DNA of 64,000 nucleotides from Mallotus nudiflorus (Eukaryota > Streptophyta > Magnoliopsida > Malpighiales > Euphorbiaceae), in the NCBI GenBank assembly GCA_947683625.1, contig CANTUR010000280.1:682001-746000 (forward strand), read 5' to 3'. Within the stretch, counting starts at the first letter, position 1, and every line of letters begins with the position of its first letter. The position numbers and the translations under genes were made by a program. The notes below the pieces were generated by a model. It did no database searches and was not told where the DNA came from. It was given only the letters and a program-made list of their open reading frames with translations. Shown in pieces: positions 24,100-36,604 of this stretch.

Positions 24100-24484
24100 A
24101 AGCATTGAACAAAAAAGAAAAAGAACTACTCGCGCTTCATATTTGTTTGAGAACTCACTAAAGAGAATTAAGTTATCAGAGTTTGAGTGAAGGACGACTC
24201 TTACTGAAATTTGATTAAGTTAAAAAACATTATGCTTTTTACTTCAAATACATATATTTAACATTCCTCTCCTAAAAATCTAGGATTCTAAGGAAACTTA
24301 TAGTATAACTAAATAATGTTAGCAACCTCAATACTTAATAAAGATTTATATTATTAGTCTTATACTAAATAAATACCAAAGACCGAAATATAAATTCAAG
24401 TTTGTATAATTAAATAAATTTTGGACCTTCTTTGATCATTGGAATAAAATTGAATGGTATTAATAAAAAGAATATTAACATTAA

Positions 24485-24504
24485 TGTTATTATTATTATT
24501 ATTA

Positions 24505-24535
<31 letters not shown>
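24485..24535. repeat. (ATT)n microsatellite
   Basis: ATT/TTA trinucleotide run with one G interruption. Confidence 0.95.
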
Positions 24536-24538
<3 letters not shown>

Positions 24539-26004
24539 CAAATTAAGCTAACGAACATATCCCAGCAGAGGGCATAAGACTGTGCCTAGAACACGGCTAT
24601 CTGGATGAATTAATGTAAATTGATGTCATTATATGGCTATGTTATTATAACTGTTTTTGGGACAATACTTGAGATTTATTATGCCTTTGGAGCGAATGCA
24701 AGTGATAAGCTGTATGTATATATATAGACTTATTAGACCTTCATATGTTGAATGATACTTGTCACATTGATAGTTGCATAAGTGAACCTGTGCTTAATAA
24801 TTTGTTGATTATTTACTTGAGAGTTTATACTTATTAATTTTAAGTTGAATGAGGATTGATTGATTTTATTTAAGTGTGCTTGAGTTTATATTCTTTTGTA
24901 TGAATGAAAATATTAGCTTATAATTTGATGTCAAAAGTTGAATACATACGTAAATAGAAGTAAAAAGAATATAATTTAAAAAATAAAATATTATTTAAAT
25001 TATAATTATACACATTTGGATAAATAAATAAATATATATACAGGTAGTGGTCATCTAAATGAAAGGAAATTATTGTCCTAATTCTATGGGATTACATGTT
25101 GAAAGTCAGAGATTACAATCGTGTTCAAGGAAAATAAATCAGTGATTATAAGGAAGGTAAATATATGGAAATTAAGAATATTTTCTGACTCTGACATAAT
25201 TAATCATTTCTTCAAATATGCTTTATAAATTAAAATAAATATATGAAGAATAAAAAAAATAATAAAATTTTTTTGTTAATAACTTATTTTATTTAAGAAT
25301 ATTTATTTCAATTTATCAAAAAATAAAAAAATATTTTTTTAATTTTATATTTTAATTTTTGTTTTTATATATTTGTTTAATTATTTTCTATTTTATCTAA
25401 GATTATTTTTACTTCCTATTGTTATTTTATTGTAAATAAAGTAAAATTATTTGATTATTTTATAAAATAATTTAAATTTACAAAAATAATAATAATAATT
25501 TATGTAAAAAGTTTCTTGTGTATTTGTGAAGAAAATTTACTTTCATAAAATATATTATCCTTCTTTTAAAAAATACTATCAATTTTATATAATAATAGTT
25601 TCAAGTATAAAATAACACTGACACTTTGAGAAAAATTATAATTATAAAAATATAATAAATAAAAAATTTAAAAGTTAATAATCTGTTTATATTTTTTTCA
25701 TAAATTAAAATAAATATTTAAAATAAAATAAGTCATTTCATTTTAAAATAAAATTGTAGAAAGCATACACATAACTCCTATAGTTTTGTTTATTTTCAAC
25801 TATAGGCAACTAGTAAGAAATTTCATTCTTACCTATGTCACGTCATCATTCTAACAATATTAGTGCAATTCTCCTCCAATTGCTCAGGAAGTAAATCATA
25901 CGATAGCTCTTTGTCAGAAAAATATCATACACCTCTATCATTTTTTAAAATAAATAATTTATAATTAATTGTAAATTTATGCAATTCAAAATAATTTATA
26001 AAAT
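24536..26004. other. Very AT-rich non-coding stretch
   Basis: Long A/T runs, especially 24960-25780. No open frame of note, no terminal repeat and no RNA gene seen. Confidence 0.6.
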
Positions 26005-26100
26005 TGGATTTTGTTTTGAGATGTGAAATGATAAAATCTGTATGAATATGTGGGTGTTTATAGATCTCAAGTCAATACAAGTCGTCCACTAGAGTAGACT
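26005..26100 (-). promoter_or_regulatory. Inverted RLP promoter/leader fragment
   Basis: Read on the minus strand this matches the RLP 2 promoter at about 54705-54780. It has the same order: ctctagt, gacttgagatctataaa (TATA box), an acagatttt leader stretch and catctcaaa. No RLP coding sequence follows on the minus strand, so it is an orphan promoter in reverse orientation. Confidence 0.65.
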
Positions 26101-26469
26101 CGGTAAATAAGCTTATAGTTCAACATAAATACTCCACTACAAAAGTCAGTTACAAGACTTCCACTAAACACCTACCATTACAAATGCAGACACTGCAAGT
26201 CTTCCACTATAAGTCCATTACAAAATCTTCCATTTCCTTTTGTAGTGCATTATTCTTATTAGTGCAGCATCACATCATTTATAATCAGCTTTAATTGATT
26301 GCATCATTATATATATATAACAATTAAATAAAACTATAAATAATTGATCAAATTAGAACATTTTTACCAAATTTTATAGATTAGAATAAATTCGCAAGAA
26401 ATTGTAAACATTATTATTTTTTTTTAGCAATATGCCAATCATTAAACCAGTGGCAGTTATCACTCTGTT

Positions 26470-26660
26470 GAAGTAAACAAACAATGTAACAATGGTGAAA
26501 GTGAACAAAGAATTCCACAAAAAGAAGATGCTTCAAAATCTGATGAAAAAAAGGATTAGGTCGGAAAGCTGTTTTGGTTGGGTACATAAGTAGAGTATTA
26601 TTTGGTAATGCAATTGGATTCAAATACTAGAAAATATTCATGGTTCGTGACGATATTTGT
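26470..26660 (+). pseudogene. RLP C-terminal tail fragment
   Basis: It matches the end of RLP 2 (KQCNNGESEQRIPQK, then the transmembrane and tail region in broken frames, KYSWFVTI near 26640). The LRRs are absent. It is the remains of another deleted RLP copy. Confidence 0.8.
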
Positions 26661-26770
26661 GTTTGCAATTTTAACATAATTTGTATTTTGATGAAAATTA
26701 ATAAAAGAAATATGCAGATGCGGTAATTATATAAAAAAATTATTGTATTATTATTATTTTTTTTTAAAAA

Positions 26771-27128
26771 AGAGAGTAAATTATGAAATTTTTGTCAAAA
26801 TGTAAGGATCAAAATAAATTTATAACAAGTCATAAACGTTATGCTTTTTTTGTACCAATGGGCCTAATTTTATCTGGTGATACTAAATCTTGACAACAAA
26901 AATTTCTAATACAAAATTATCATCAGTAACATACAACTCCTAGAAAATCTTCAATGAAGTGAGACCAGGATGAAAAGGAAGGATCATACATTTTAAGAGG
27001 CATAATTGAACCCTTTACATGGGGACCACAGAACCCATTTGTGTTCACTATATGTTGATTGGTCATGTTGCGTGATAGAATATATTCATTATTGGAGGTG
27101 CTTTTGGCCATATTTTTCTTGTACATTA
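26771..27128 (+). repeat. RLP upstream repeat, copy a
   Basis: A member of a repeated non-coding unit also at about 43470-43790, 44325-44475, 53716-54030 and 54066-54380. Shared blocks include gaaatttttgtcaaaatgtaa, ttaaatcttgacaa, aaaatcttcaat and tgggaccata. In RLP 2 two such units lie upstream of the gene, so they are likely ancestral 5' flank. Confidence 0.7.
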
Positions 27129-27383
27129 AGTCATGAAATATTAATATGTTCCCCTAGCTCAGTCTTCACGGCCATGTCTTATCTGTGGAAGTTTGGAAAT
27201 AGTTACGTATTTTTATTTTGTCAAAGATTGCAATTAAACTCAGATTATTCTGATTACGATTAATTATTAATACAAAACTTAGATTTTGATTATAGCTAGA
27301 CAGAGGAGAGGGTTCATTCTATGTATCATTAAGGCTAGTTGGTATAGAAAAATTACATCTTTATATGATTTTTCATAAATTTT
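27129..27383 (+). repeat. Tandem duplication copy 1, first part
   Basis: Matches 41627-41955 (gtcatgaaatattaatatg through cagaggagagggttc and ttttcataaatttt). It is cut at 27383 by gypsy element 2 and continues at 40176. The second copy has about 90 bp not present here (about 41702-41770). Confidence 0.85.
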
Positions 27384-27773
27384 TTATACTATCTAGAATG
27401 TTCTCACCTAGTTAGGGGTCCTCTACCTCCTAAATAGGAACACTTGAATAAGGGAAAAAACAGATCCGTTCAAGGAATTACCTCAAAGAGGAATCCTAAC
27501 CGAAAAGAGAACACTCTCATACAAAGATTATGATTCACTGATCTACAGGAAATCCAATTCCTCCCAAGTTTGAGTATTGCTATATATAGAACCCTATACC
27601 CCTCATAAGGGGACATCTCATTCTCACACATTCAAGCTATCTCACCTTCTCCCTACTTCTATTCTCTAACTTGGGCATCGGAGTGTTTGTGGGGATTCCC
27701 CCCACCTCTCACTTTGCCCCCTGTTCGTGCTTTGCAGGATGCCTAGCCCAGGAGTTTCGGAGATCAGTTATCA
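27384..27773 (+). repeat. 5' LTR of gypsy element 2
   Basis: Begins TTATACTATCTAG (the 3' copy keeps TG) and ends AGTTATCA. A TATA box gctatatatagaa lies near 27577, in the sense orientation. Confidence 0.92.
27577..27589 (+). promoter_or_regulatory. TATA box in the gypsy 5' LTR
   Basis: Conserved tatatata motif identical in the 3' LTR (near 39982), consistent with the LTR promoter. Confidence 0.6.
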
Positions 27774-27775
27774 AG

Positions 27776-27793
27776 TGGCGCCATCTGTGGGAA
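27776..27793 (+). promoter_or_regulatory. Primer-binding site of gypsy element 2
   Basis: TGGCGCCATCTGTGGGAA, two bases after the 5' LTR. This is the usual position and the TGGCGCC style seen in plant Tat-type gypsy elements. The exact tRNA is not assigned. Confidence 0.75.
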
Positions 27794-28157
27794 CTCCTTG
27801 GGAAAAGCCATTCATTTACTTGCTAAGCTAAAGACACCTTCACTATGACTTCGAGCCCAAATTCCTGAGGCCAGCACCAATCCTTCTGTACCTATCCTTT
27901 CGACTAACCTTTCAGACCCTTTCCCAACAATAATACCACCACCCATTTTACAACATGTTGGAGCCTCATCTGGACATGTACCTTCACTTTCGAAAAACAT
28001 CCCGAGGTACCCGTCCTTGGGCACAGATCTCCCATACTACGCTCCGCTACAACACCATTGATTAATACCCTCAATACCTTTTTCAAGCCTATCAGAAACG
28101 CCAACAATAACCACTCTAAACCTAAACATCGTAACCCAAACACTCGGCCTTGATCAA

Positions 28158-29030
28158 ATGAGCAAAGAGGCCATGATAAAAAATATTCAGGCGCAAATAG
28201 CCTTGATGCAACAACAGCTAAGCGCTATAATACAGAGCAGGCATACTGAGCCGGCTCCAAATAATGATAATACAATACCCCGACAAGCCCCAAGGACGAG
28301 CATAGGGAAGGGTAAAGCACCAGAAGGGGAGTGTAGCTCGTCCATCCCAGCTCTTGATGATTCAAAATTAACACAGAAGGTTGAGGAAGCAATGTACAAA
28401 GCCCGGACTAAACCTAAAAAGGAAGAAGAATGGGTGATGGATAGCAGAACTCCATTTATCAGCAGAATAATTCAAACGGAGATTCCTAGTAAGTTCAGAA
28501 TCCCGTAACTTGATCAGTACGATGGGACAGGAGACCCTATCAGTCATATATCAGCTTTTCGGACAAAGATGTTGCTCCAAAATGTGAATGATGGAATCAT
28601 GTGCAAAGTCTTCCCAAGTAAACTCACAAAGAGCGCCCAAAAATGGTTTCATCGGCTCCCAGAGAATTTTGTCACTTTTTTTGAGGATCTAGCAGAGCAT
28701 TTCCGTATCAAATTCATCACCAATATCCCTCCCGCAAAAAACATCAATGACTTGCGGATGTGCCGATAAGAGGCTGATGAATCTCTATGAAGTTACCTTG
28801 ACCATTTTAATAAAACAGCTATGCAGATTGAGCACCTTGTTAATGAAGTTGCCATAGAAGCTTTGAAAATGGCACCAGACTCGGAAAGCTAAAAGATAAA
28901 TTAATGACTAAAGAGCCGAATACCTTTGTAGAGGCAATGGCGATCGCGGTCTGGATGATAAAAATGGATGAAGACAGAAGGATGCGTCGGGAAGAAGACA
29001 TGCCATCGATCAAGGATGAATGGCCAAAAC
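28158..29030 (+). pseudogene. gag of gypsy element 2
   Basis: Starts MSKEAMIKNIQAQIALMQQQ at 28158, a coiled-coil-like start typical of this lineage. The Retrotrans_gag domain follows: YDGTGDPISHISAFRTKM near 28515-28570 and KWFHRLPENFVTFFEDL near 28640. A TAA interrupts at 28506-28508, a TAA near 28767, and there is a shift near 28870. The family product packages element RNA (family knowledge). Confidence 0.85.
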
Positions 29031-29291
29031 AGAGATGAGAAAGCTTCCCAAAAATGAATTTCAGAACTCCAGTAGATAGATTTGACAAGGAAGCGGACAG
29101 ATATATACCCCTGAACACCTCTCGATCCAAGATCCTCATGTGGGTCAGGCAAATGGAATAGGATTACACCGGCCAAGAGAATCAGCCCAAGCTGGAGATT
29201 TACTCGTGACAGAGGCCAGTACTGTGAGTACCACCGAGAGTACCGCCATAACACAGAAGACTGTAAAGAACTGAAGAGTGCCATAAAAAAA

Positions 29292-29885
29292 TTGGTGCAG
29301 AGGGGAAAGCTTGATAATTTCACTGACGCGCCGAGGGGAAGCAGAAACCCGAAAAACCATGACCATGACAGAGCTGAGGCAAAGAAAGCCAGGAAAGAGC
29401 CAATTAGGATGATCAATATGATTGTAGGAGGAGAAAACACCAGGAAATGGTTAAAATGCATCAGAGGAGAAAAATCGATACCTGGGAGAAGTGACATCAT
29501 TTTCAACCCAGAAGATGATTTGCATATACATCACCCTCACAGTGATGCCCTAGTGATAACTGTATGCATAAATAAGTATCGGGTCAAAAGGCTAATGGTA
29601 GATAATGGGAGTGCTATCAATGTTTTATCTTAGAATGCGTACAAAGCTATGGGCGGCTCTATCACCAACTTAAAGGCCATCCAAAACCCCATCACTAGTT
29701 TTTGTGAGGGAACGGTACAACCAATGGGGATTGTCGATCTGGACCTAGAATTCAGAAACCAAGATGATGAGGAAACAAAAATCGTCCGGACTCCATTCAA
29801 TGTGGTAGACATACCACTAGCCTATAATGGGATAATAAGATGGTCGGTACTTTACGAAGCAGATGTAGTCACCAGCATCCGATGA
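29292..29885 (+). pseudogene. gag C-terminus and aspartic protease of gypsy element 2
   Basis: The protease active-site box MVDNGSAINVLS lies at 29595-29630, with DNG in place of the usual D-S/T-G, as also seen in gypsy element 1. A TAG at 29632-29634 replaces the expected tryptophan codon, and a TGA closes the frame at 29883. The flap region (VDIPLAYNGIIRW) is preserved. Confidence 0.85.
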
Positions 29886-29942
29886 TTAACCATGAAAATT
29901 CCAGTTAAGAAAGGGACCCTTACTATTAGGGGAGATCAGTAA

Positions 29943-31330
29943 ATGGTCAGACAATGCTATCAGATAACCATGAAGTCTCTAGCGGAGGCTTTTTATTTAA
30001 AGGCATGGGAAATTGAAAAGCAAGGCGTTGACCCACAATCGATGGAAGGCATGGAGACATTGCGAATCAAGGGAGGAAAGTCTATGAAAATTGGCAATGC
30101 CTTTGATCAGAACATTAAAGACACAATAAGGGAAGTCCTTACCAGACACTTAGAGGATTTTACTTCTCAAGCCTCCGAAATCGTCAGCATGGACCCATGG
30201 GTTGCCTGTCACTGCTTAAACATCAAACCAGGAGCCAAGCCAGTAGCTCAAAAGAAAAGAACTTTTGCCTATGAAAGACAAAAGATCATTGCCGAGGAAA
30301 CGATGAAGCTATTAGCAGCCGAGTTCATTAAAGAGGTTACTTACCCGGACTGGGTAGCCAACATGGTACTCGTTAAAAAAGCAAACGGGAAGTATAGAAT
30401 GTGTGTAGACTACACCGACCTCAACTGAGCATGCCCTAAAGACAGCTACCCGTTACCCATGATTGATTAGCTCGTCGATTCCACCGCTGGCCATGGCTTA
30501 TACAGCTTCGTAGATGCTGCCCAAGGTTATCACCAGATCCTGATAAAGAAAGAAGATAAGGAGAAAACGTCCTTCGTCACTCATGAAGGGTTATACTGCT
30601 ACAAGGTGATGCCCTTCGGACTGAAAAATGTTGGAGCCACGTACCAAAGAATGATGACCCAAGTCCTCCAGAGCCAGATTGGAACCAGCGTAGAGGTATA
30701 TATGGATGACATCATCATCAAAAGTAAGCACCCGGAGCATCACCCAGCGGACGTGGATCGGGTCCTCCAGTTATTGAGCAAATCCAAGATCAAGTTAAAT
30801 CCTGATAAATGCGTCTTCAGAGTCCAGGCAGGCAAGTTCTTGGGGTTCATGATTTCTCACCAAGGCATTGAAGTCAACCCAGAAAAAATGGAAGCCATAC
30901 TCAACATGGAGGCACCGAAGAGCATCCGCAATATACAAAAGCTAAATGGTAGAATAACCGCACTGGGGCATTTTATTTCTTGCTCGGCTAGGCGATGTCT
31001 ACCATTGTTCTGAGCTCTTAAAAATTCTGGCAAGTTTCAATGGTCCGCTGATTGCCAGGCAGCATTTGAAGAAATTAAAAGATTCTTATCTTCCCTACCA
31101 TTAATCAGCCGTCTGATACCGAATGAGACCTTATATTTATACCTCTCTATTAGCTGAGAATGCATCACTTCAGTACTGGTAAGGGAAGAGGGAAGCCAAC
31201 AAGGCTCTGTTTACTATGTCAGTAAGATGCTCTGATGGCCTGAAGTTCGATACCCTATGCTGGACAAGTTAGCCTTGGTTATGGTTCATGCTTCTCGAAA
31301 GCTTTAGCACTACTTCTAAGCTTACCATAT
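29943..31330 (+). pseudogene. Reverse transcriptase and RNase H of gypsy element 2
   Basis: RT motifs in order: KANGKYRMCVDYTDLN near 30380-30428, FVDAAQGYHQI near 30510, MMPFGLKNVGATYQRM near 30606, the catalytic YMDD at 30699-30710 and KCVFRVQAGKFLGFMIS near 30810. A TGA at 30426-30428 and a TAG near 30468 interrupt. RNase H follows to about 31330 in broken frames (LYLYLSIS region near 31130). Confidence 0.9.
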
Positions 31331-31487
31331 TATGGTCCAGTCCTGTTTCCCGCTGTAAAAAATATTACAGAGACTAGAGACTTCAGGCAGGCTAATGCGA
31401 TGGTCGGTCTTACTCTGCAAGTTTGATATTGATTACGAGCCCCGACAGTAGATAAAAGCCCAGGCATTAGTAGATTTTGTACAAGAA

Positions 31488-31990
31488 ATGGCTCCGAAAG
31501 ATATAGCCCTGACCAAAATACTAGAATGTAAGCTCTATATTGACGGAGCATCCTCAGCTCAGGGTTCCGGCGCAGGAATAATCCTCAGGGGGCCGTATAA
31601 GGTTCATATTCAGTACGCAGTCCGTATAGATTATAATGCCACCAACAATGCAGTCGAGTACAAAGCACTCATCACAGGTTTGAAGTTGGCCACTGAAGTC
31701 AGGGCCAAACACCTCATCATACACTCTGATGCCTAACTAGTAGTCAAGCAAGTCAACGGAGCATTTTAAGTCAAAGATACCTGCATTGCCAAGTACGTAG
31801 ACAAAGTCAAGCGAATTTTGCAACACATCGAGCAGGACAGAGGCTAATGGAAGATCGTCCAGATTCCCAGGGAAGACAATAATGAGGCCGACTATCTTGC
31901 TAAATTCGCAACCAAGAATAGTCAAGCATTTAGGGATATGAATTTCATCGAATCACTAACCAGTCCCAGCACAGAGGACACTGAATTTTT
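31488..31990 (+). pseudogene. Second (archaeal-type) RNase H of gypsy element 2
   Basis: YIDGASSAQGSGAGIIL near 31538-31590 gives the first catalytic aspartate region, NNAVEYKALITGLKLA near 31645 the glutamate, and IIHSDA near 31720 the second aspartate. A TAA at 31734-31736 interrupts. A second RNase H after RT is a hallmark of the Tat/Ogre group (family knowledge). Confidence 0.8.
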
Positions 31991-32100
31991 TATAACACAA
32001 GTAGTCTCGGAATGGATACAACCCATAATCCAATATCTTGAGCATGGCACACTCCCAGAAGACAAGCTGCAAGCTTAGAAGCTCAAAGCCAAAGCAACCC

Positions 32101-35100
32101 TGTCACGACCCGAAACAGGGGCCATGACCGGCGCTAGGGAACGAGAATTCTTTCGAATCCGGAACCCGTAGCAAGCCTAAAAATAAAATAAATCATGCAA
32201 TAATAACAATAACAATATTATATGCAGCGGAAATAAAAATCATAAATATCACAATAGTATATACACCAACTGGATTTAAATCAAATCTCATCTCATATAT
32301 ATATAAATCTTTTAATACAAATCCAGTTTCAATATAATACATCTCTTTAAATAAAATACATGAAATCCAATACTTTAATTCACAACTACTGCAATGTCTA
32401 GATAAAATAAATAAGACTCAAGTAAATAGTTTACACAAAGAAGCCGGGGCAGAAGAAATCCGACGTATCGACCTGCTACTGAGGTCTGAAGAAGTTGACT
32501 CTCCTGAAAAATAGTCAACGGAGGGGAGTCAGACCTCACTGAGTGAATTACTATAATATATATACATACACACTAAATGATAATGCATACAGTCAACAGT
32601 ATATATCTAATATATATATACAAGCAATTACACACAGATGCAATAAAATCATTTATATATTTTGTCTGAAAATCATCTTTTATGAAGGATCACATAGAAC
32701 CCTAGAATATCGCAACCTCAGAAAATAGTGTTAAACAACACTCTAGCCATACAGGCTCACTTATTCCAAATATATCCACTTAATCCATTTGGACAGTAGA
32801 CTGGCCCCGAGACACTAAGTCAACCGAGCTCCAGCAGTCTGACTGCCTGTGTGATTGGCCCCGAGACACTTGGTCAACCGAGCTCCAGCAATCACACCTC
32901 CAAACCACATCTCACACATATCAATAATCATATCCAATCAATATCCACAAATAGTTAGTAATATAGCCTAAAGCTATAGGCGTACCGGTACGTACTCGGT
33001 CCTAGTGCTGCCCACTAGGTAGCACGTTCTATCGATATCCTTCATCATTAAATATATAAAACATTCATTCATAAAAATAAATGATGCATGAATGTAAATG
33101 AAATAACAATATAATCCATATATATACCAGAAATATACCAAAAGTAAACCAGGTATATTTCGAGTATATATACGTCAAATGAATTCAATCAAATTATAAA
33201 TTAAGTTGGAAATATATTTAAAAACATTTTAAGTATATTTTATTTACAAAACATGCATATAATTTAATATATACCAAAAATAAACCAAAAATATACTTAA
33301 TATAAACTTAAGAAATAATCAATTTATTTATGCATATTTAATCAACATAAAACATGTATTTCTAAATCATGCATCCTAAACATATATATATAGTATAGTA
33401 ACTCACCTAATGCGCTCCACGAGACAGGTCCGATGGGCCTAGTCCACTAGCTCTCGGTCTCGGCGCAACTAAACAAACAATAAATAATAGACATCAGAAT
33501 AAACCCTAACAAAAATCCTAGAATTCAATCTAGAGTATTTAACACAGAATCAGAAATTAGGGTTCGACTGGACATCAAGTTTTACGAGAATTCTACTGAA
33601 AATCCGGCAGAACCTCCCCTGTAAAATGGATATCTCTCTACTCAAAAGAGTAGAGCCGACCCTGCAAGGAAATACACTTCAAAAATGAACACCACATCTC
33701 ATTCACAACCCCTCGGTCGGACTCCAGACTACAATCTACCGACCGGGGTCCACAAACACAGAATAATTCCAGATATACCAAAAATATCCTTAAAACCTAA
33801 AAATACATTTTATAGGTAGAAATTACATAATTAACCTTAAAACACTGTAAAAATCGATAGAAACTCATTTTATTAGTAAAACCGTATATTATATATATAA
33901 TTGAAAATAATTCATGAAAAATAGTTTTAATTAGTTAAAAATACTAATTAATTTGTAGAAATAATTTTTATACCTTAAATAACTATTAAAACCAATTAAA
34001 TTACATTTTTAGACAATTTAGGGTAAAATTACCAAAATACCCCTATATATATAACTATACTTAAATTACTTCAAAAATTCACCAAAAATTATACAATTAT
34101 CGAAAATTAATTTTCTCAACATATTTATCAATAATATTAATAATTAAACTCAATTAACCAATTAAATTCAATTAAAAACACATTTAACCTAATTTTTCAA
34201 ATTAACATAAACTTCAATAATTCAAAATAAATACTTAGAAATTCATAAAAATTCCAAATAAATTCCTATAATTCATTTCAACACCTAATTTAACCATAAA
34301 CTCCAATTTCATAATTTAAATAATTAATTTCCGAAAATTAGAAAATAATATTAAAATATTCAAAAATACCCAAAAATCCAAAAAATCTCCAAAAATTCTA
34401 CAAAAATTCATAGATGTAGATTGAGCTACTAGGAACAACATTTTTGAAGGGAGTTTTCATGAATCAACCAATTCGAAGCTCAAAAAAAATCAAAAACCCT
34501 AATGTGACCGAATTGGAAAAATTGAAACCTAAGCAAATCTAAACCATTTTAGCTCAAACCAAAGCTAGAATCACACTCACCAGAGCTCAAGGAGAAGAAA
34601 GAGACCGGCGGTGTCGAAAACGGTGACCGAAAATGGGAGAAACGGCAAAGGGAAGATTTTCGACCAAAAGAGGAAAATGGGGTTGCCGGCGCCGGGGAAG
34701 GGAGCTGCTGGCGACGGGGGACGGCTGGGAACAGCGGTGGCAAGCCGGGAGGCACACCGATGGTAGGTGACCGGAGTTGCAATGGTGAGGGGTGAGGTGG
34801 GTGGTGGTCGGGTGCGGGAGAGAAAGAAAGAAGAAGAAGAAAAAGAAGAAAAAGAAAAAGAAAGAAAAGAAAAAGAAAAGAAAAAGAAAAAAGAAAAAGA
34901 AAAAAAAGAAAAAGAAAAAGAAAATAAAATAATTAAATAATAATAAAATAAATTTTAATAATTTAATAATTCATAAAATAATTAAATAACAATAAATAAA
35001 TAAATAAATAATAAAATATTAGGGTAATATATATTAAACCCTAATTAAATAAATATACACACACATAGGCTTTATTTAGTATTTTAAAAATACGTATGAA

Positions 35101-35339
35101 TTCATGCAAGTCCAAAAATACATTTAAAATAATTAATAATACATTGTTTACGTGAAAATTTCCCCGAAAATGCAAGTCCCGGGAAAATTTTACGTAAAAC
35201 ACTGGAAATAATACACAGTAATTAAAATAGGTTTTAAATACATATTAACTCGTAAAAATATCGCATATATATACACAATTTATTAACACTGTATATCTCG
35301 GTACAGTGTAAAAATATTTTTAAAATACGGGATATTACA
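32101..35339. mobile_element. Long LTR-like element B (probable solo LTR), 3.2 kb
   Basis: Starts TGTCACGACCC and ends GGGATATTACA, collinear with A and C. The flanks AACCC (32096-32100) and AGCCC (35340-35344) are a target duplication with one change. It splits the integrase region of gypsy element 2. It carries the ggccccgagacact motif twice (about 32806, 32858) and the conserved minus-strand GC-richer block (34549-34782). A long purine-only expansion lies at about 34817-34927. No gag or pol inside. Confidence 0.82.
34817..34927. repeat. Purine (GAAAAA)n-type microsatellite
   Basis: About 110 bp of nearly pure A and G (gaaaaa/aagaag units) within element B. It is absent at the equivalent place in A and C. 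Confidence 0.9.
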
Positions 35340-35344
35340 AGCCC

Positions 35345-36462
35345 ACTATTCCTTCCACCGAGGGGAGCTCTACTAAAAATCCCTATCGCACCCTTGGTCG
35401 AAGTGCGTTTCCCCGGAGGAGGGAAATTACATACTCTGAGAAATCCACGAAGGAATCTATGGTGCACATAAGTCCTACTATTCACTCAGTAGAAAGGCAT
35501 TGCTCCAAGGGTTTTACTGGCCCACCATGTCCAAGGATGCCCAGTAGCTAACGCAATCATGTCCCCAGTGCCAGCACTATACCCGACTTAGCCATAAATC
35601 TTCTAAGCCTCTGCATCCCATCGGCAGCCCTTGGCCTTTTGCCATGTGGGGGATGGACATCCTAGGTCCTTTCCCTCCCTCTACCTCATAGAAAAAGTTC
35701 TTAATCGTGGCCATTGACCATTTTACCAAATGGGTAGAAGCAGAAGTAGACCCAACCATCACAGAAGCCCGAATACATCACTTTTTCTGGAAGGAGATCA
35801 TTTACAGATTCGACATCCCCCACACTTTAATTATAGACAATGATAAACAGTTCGACAACCACAAGTTCAGAAGTTTCTGCTTGGACCTTGGAATAAAGCT
35901 GTGCTTCACCTCAGTAGCTCACCCACAGACGAACAAACAAACTGAGGTCACAAACAGAATCCTCATGCAAGGATTGAAGAAAAGACTCGATGACAAGAAG
36001 GGGAACTTGGTCGAAGAGCTAAACAACGTAATCTAGGCCTACAGAATCACACCCCGATCATCCACTGGCAAAATGCCATTCAGATTGACTTATGTCATGG
36101 ATGCAGTAATTCTAGTGGAGGTTGGGTCCCCAAGTTACCGGGTAAGCCAAGACCTCGACCACGCCGTCAATAGCGCCGACGCACGAATATGCCTTGACGT
36201 ACTAGAGGAACGAAGAGAACAAGCGGCAGCAACGGCTGAGGCACATCGACAAAGAATAACCCGATACCACCATCTACGTAAACCAACAGAGCAATTCAGG
36301 ACGGGTGACTGGGTACTCAGAAGAGCAAATATTGGCAAAGGCACCTCAGACACCGGCAAGTTAGGTCCGAATTGGGAAGGCCCGTATCAGATCTTAGAAT
36401 GTACAACGAAGGGGGCATACAAACTAAGAGAAAGAGGAGGTAGAGAATTACCAAGGTTCTAA
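35345..36462 (+). pseudogene. Integrase of gypsy element 2
   Basis: It follows element B. An HHCC zinc-finger remnant lies near 35480-35575 (CPQCQHY). The core starts WGMDILGPFPPS near 35650 and AIDHFTKWVEAEV at 35710 (first aspartate region); IIDNDKQFDN near 35830 has the second aspartate and NKQTEVTNRIL near 35935 the glutamate. The C-terminal domain reads FRTGDWVLRRANIGKGT near 36297-36350 and LGPNWEGPYQI. Stops at 36036 and elsewhere. It ends at TAA, 36460-36462. Confidence 0.88.
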
Positions 36463-36577
36463 AACTCAGACTCTCTCAGGAAATATTATCAGTAATCTTG
36501 TACTCAAATACCCAATCTGATTCAATAATAAAAAGTATCTTCATTGATAAAGAATGTCTTTACACATGATTGGTTAC

Positions 36578-36597
36578 AAAAAAAAAAGGGGGGGGGG
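36578..36597. other. A10G10 polypurine tract after pol
   Basis: Ten A followed by ten G, with no interruption, between the integrase stop and the antisense ORF. It resembles an additional polypurine tract such as primes plus-strand synthesis in some retroelements; that role is inference. Confidence 0.5.
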
Positions 36598-36604
36598 TTC
36601 AACC

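Noticed and set aside
28840..29506. 201-codon minus-strand frame over the gypsy 2 gag
   Set aside because: Opposite-strand shadow; the plus strand holds the gag and protease motifs.
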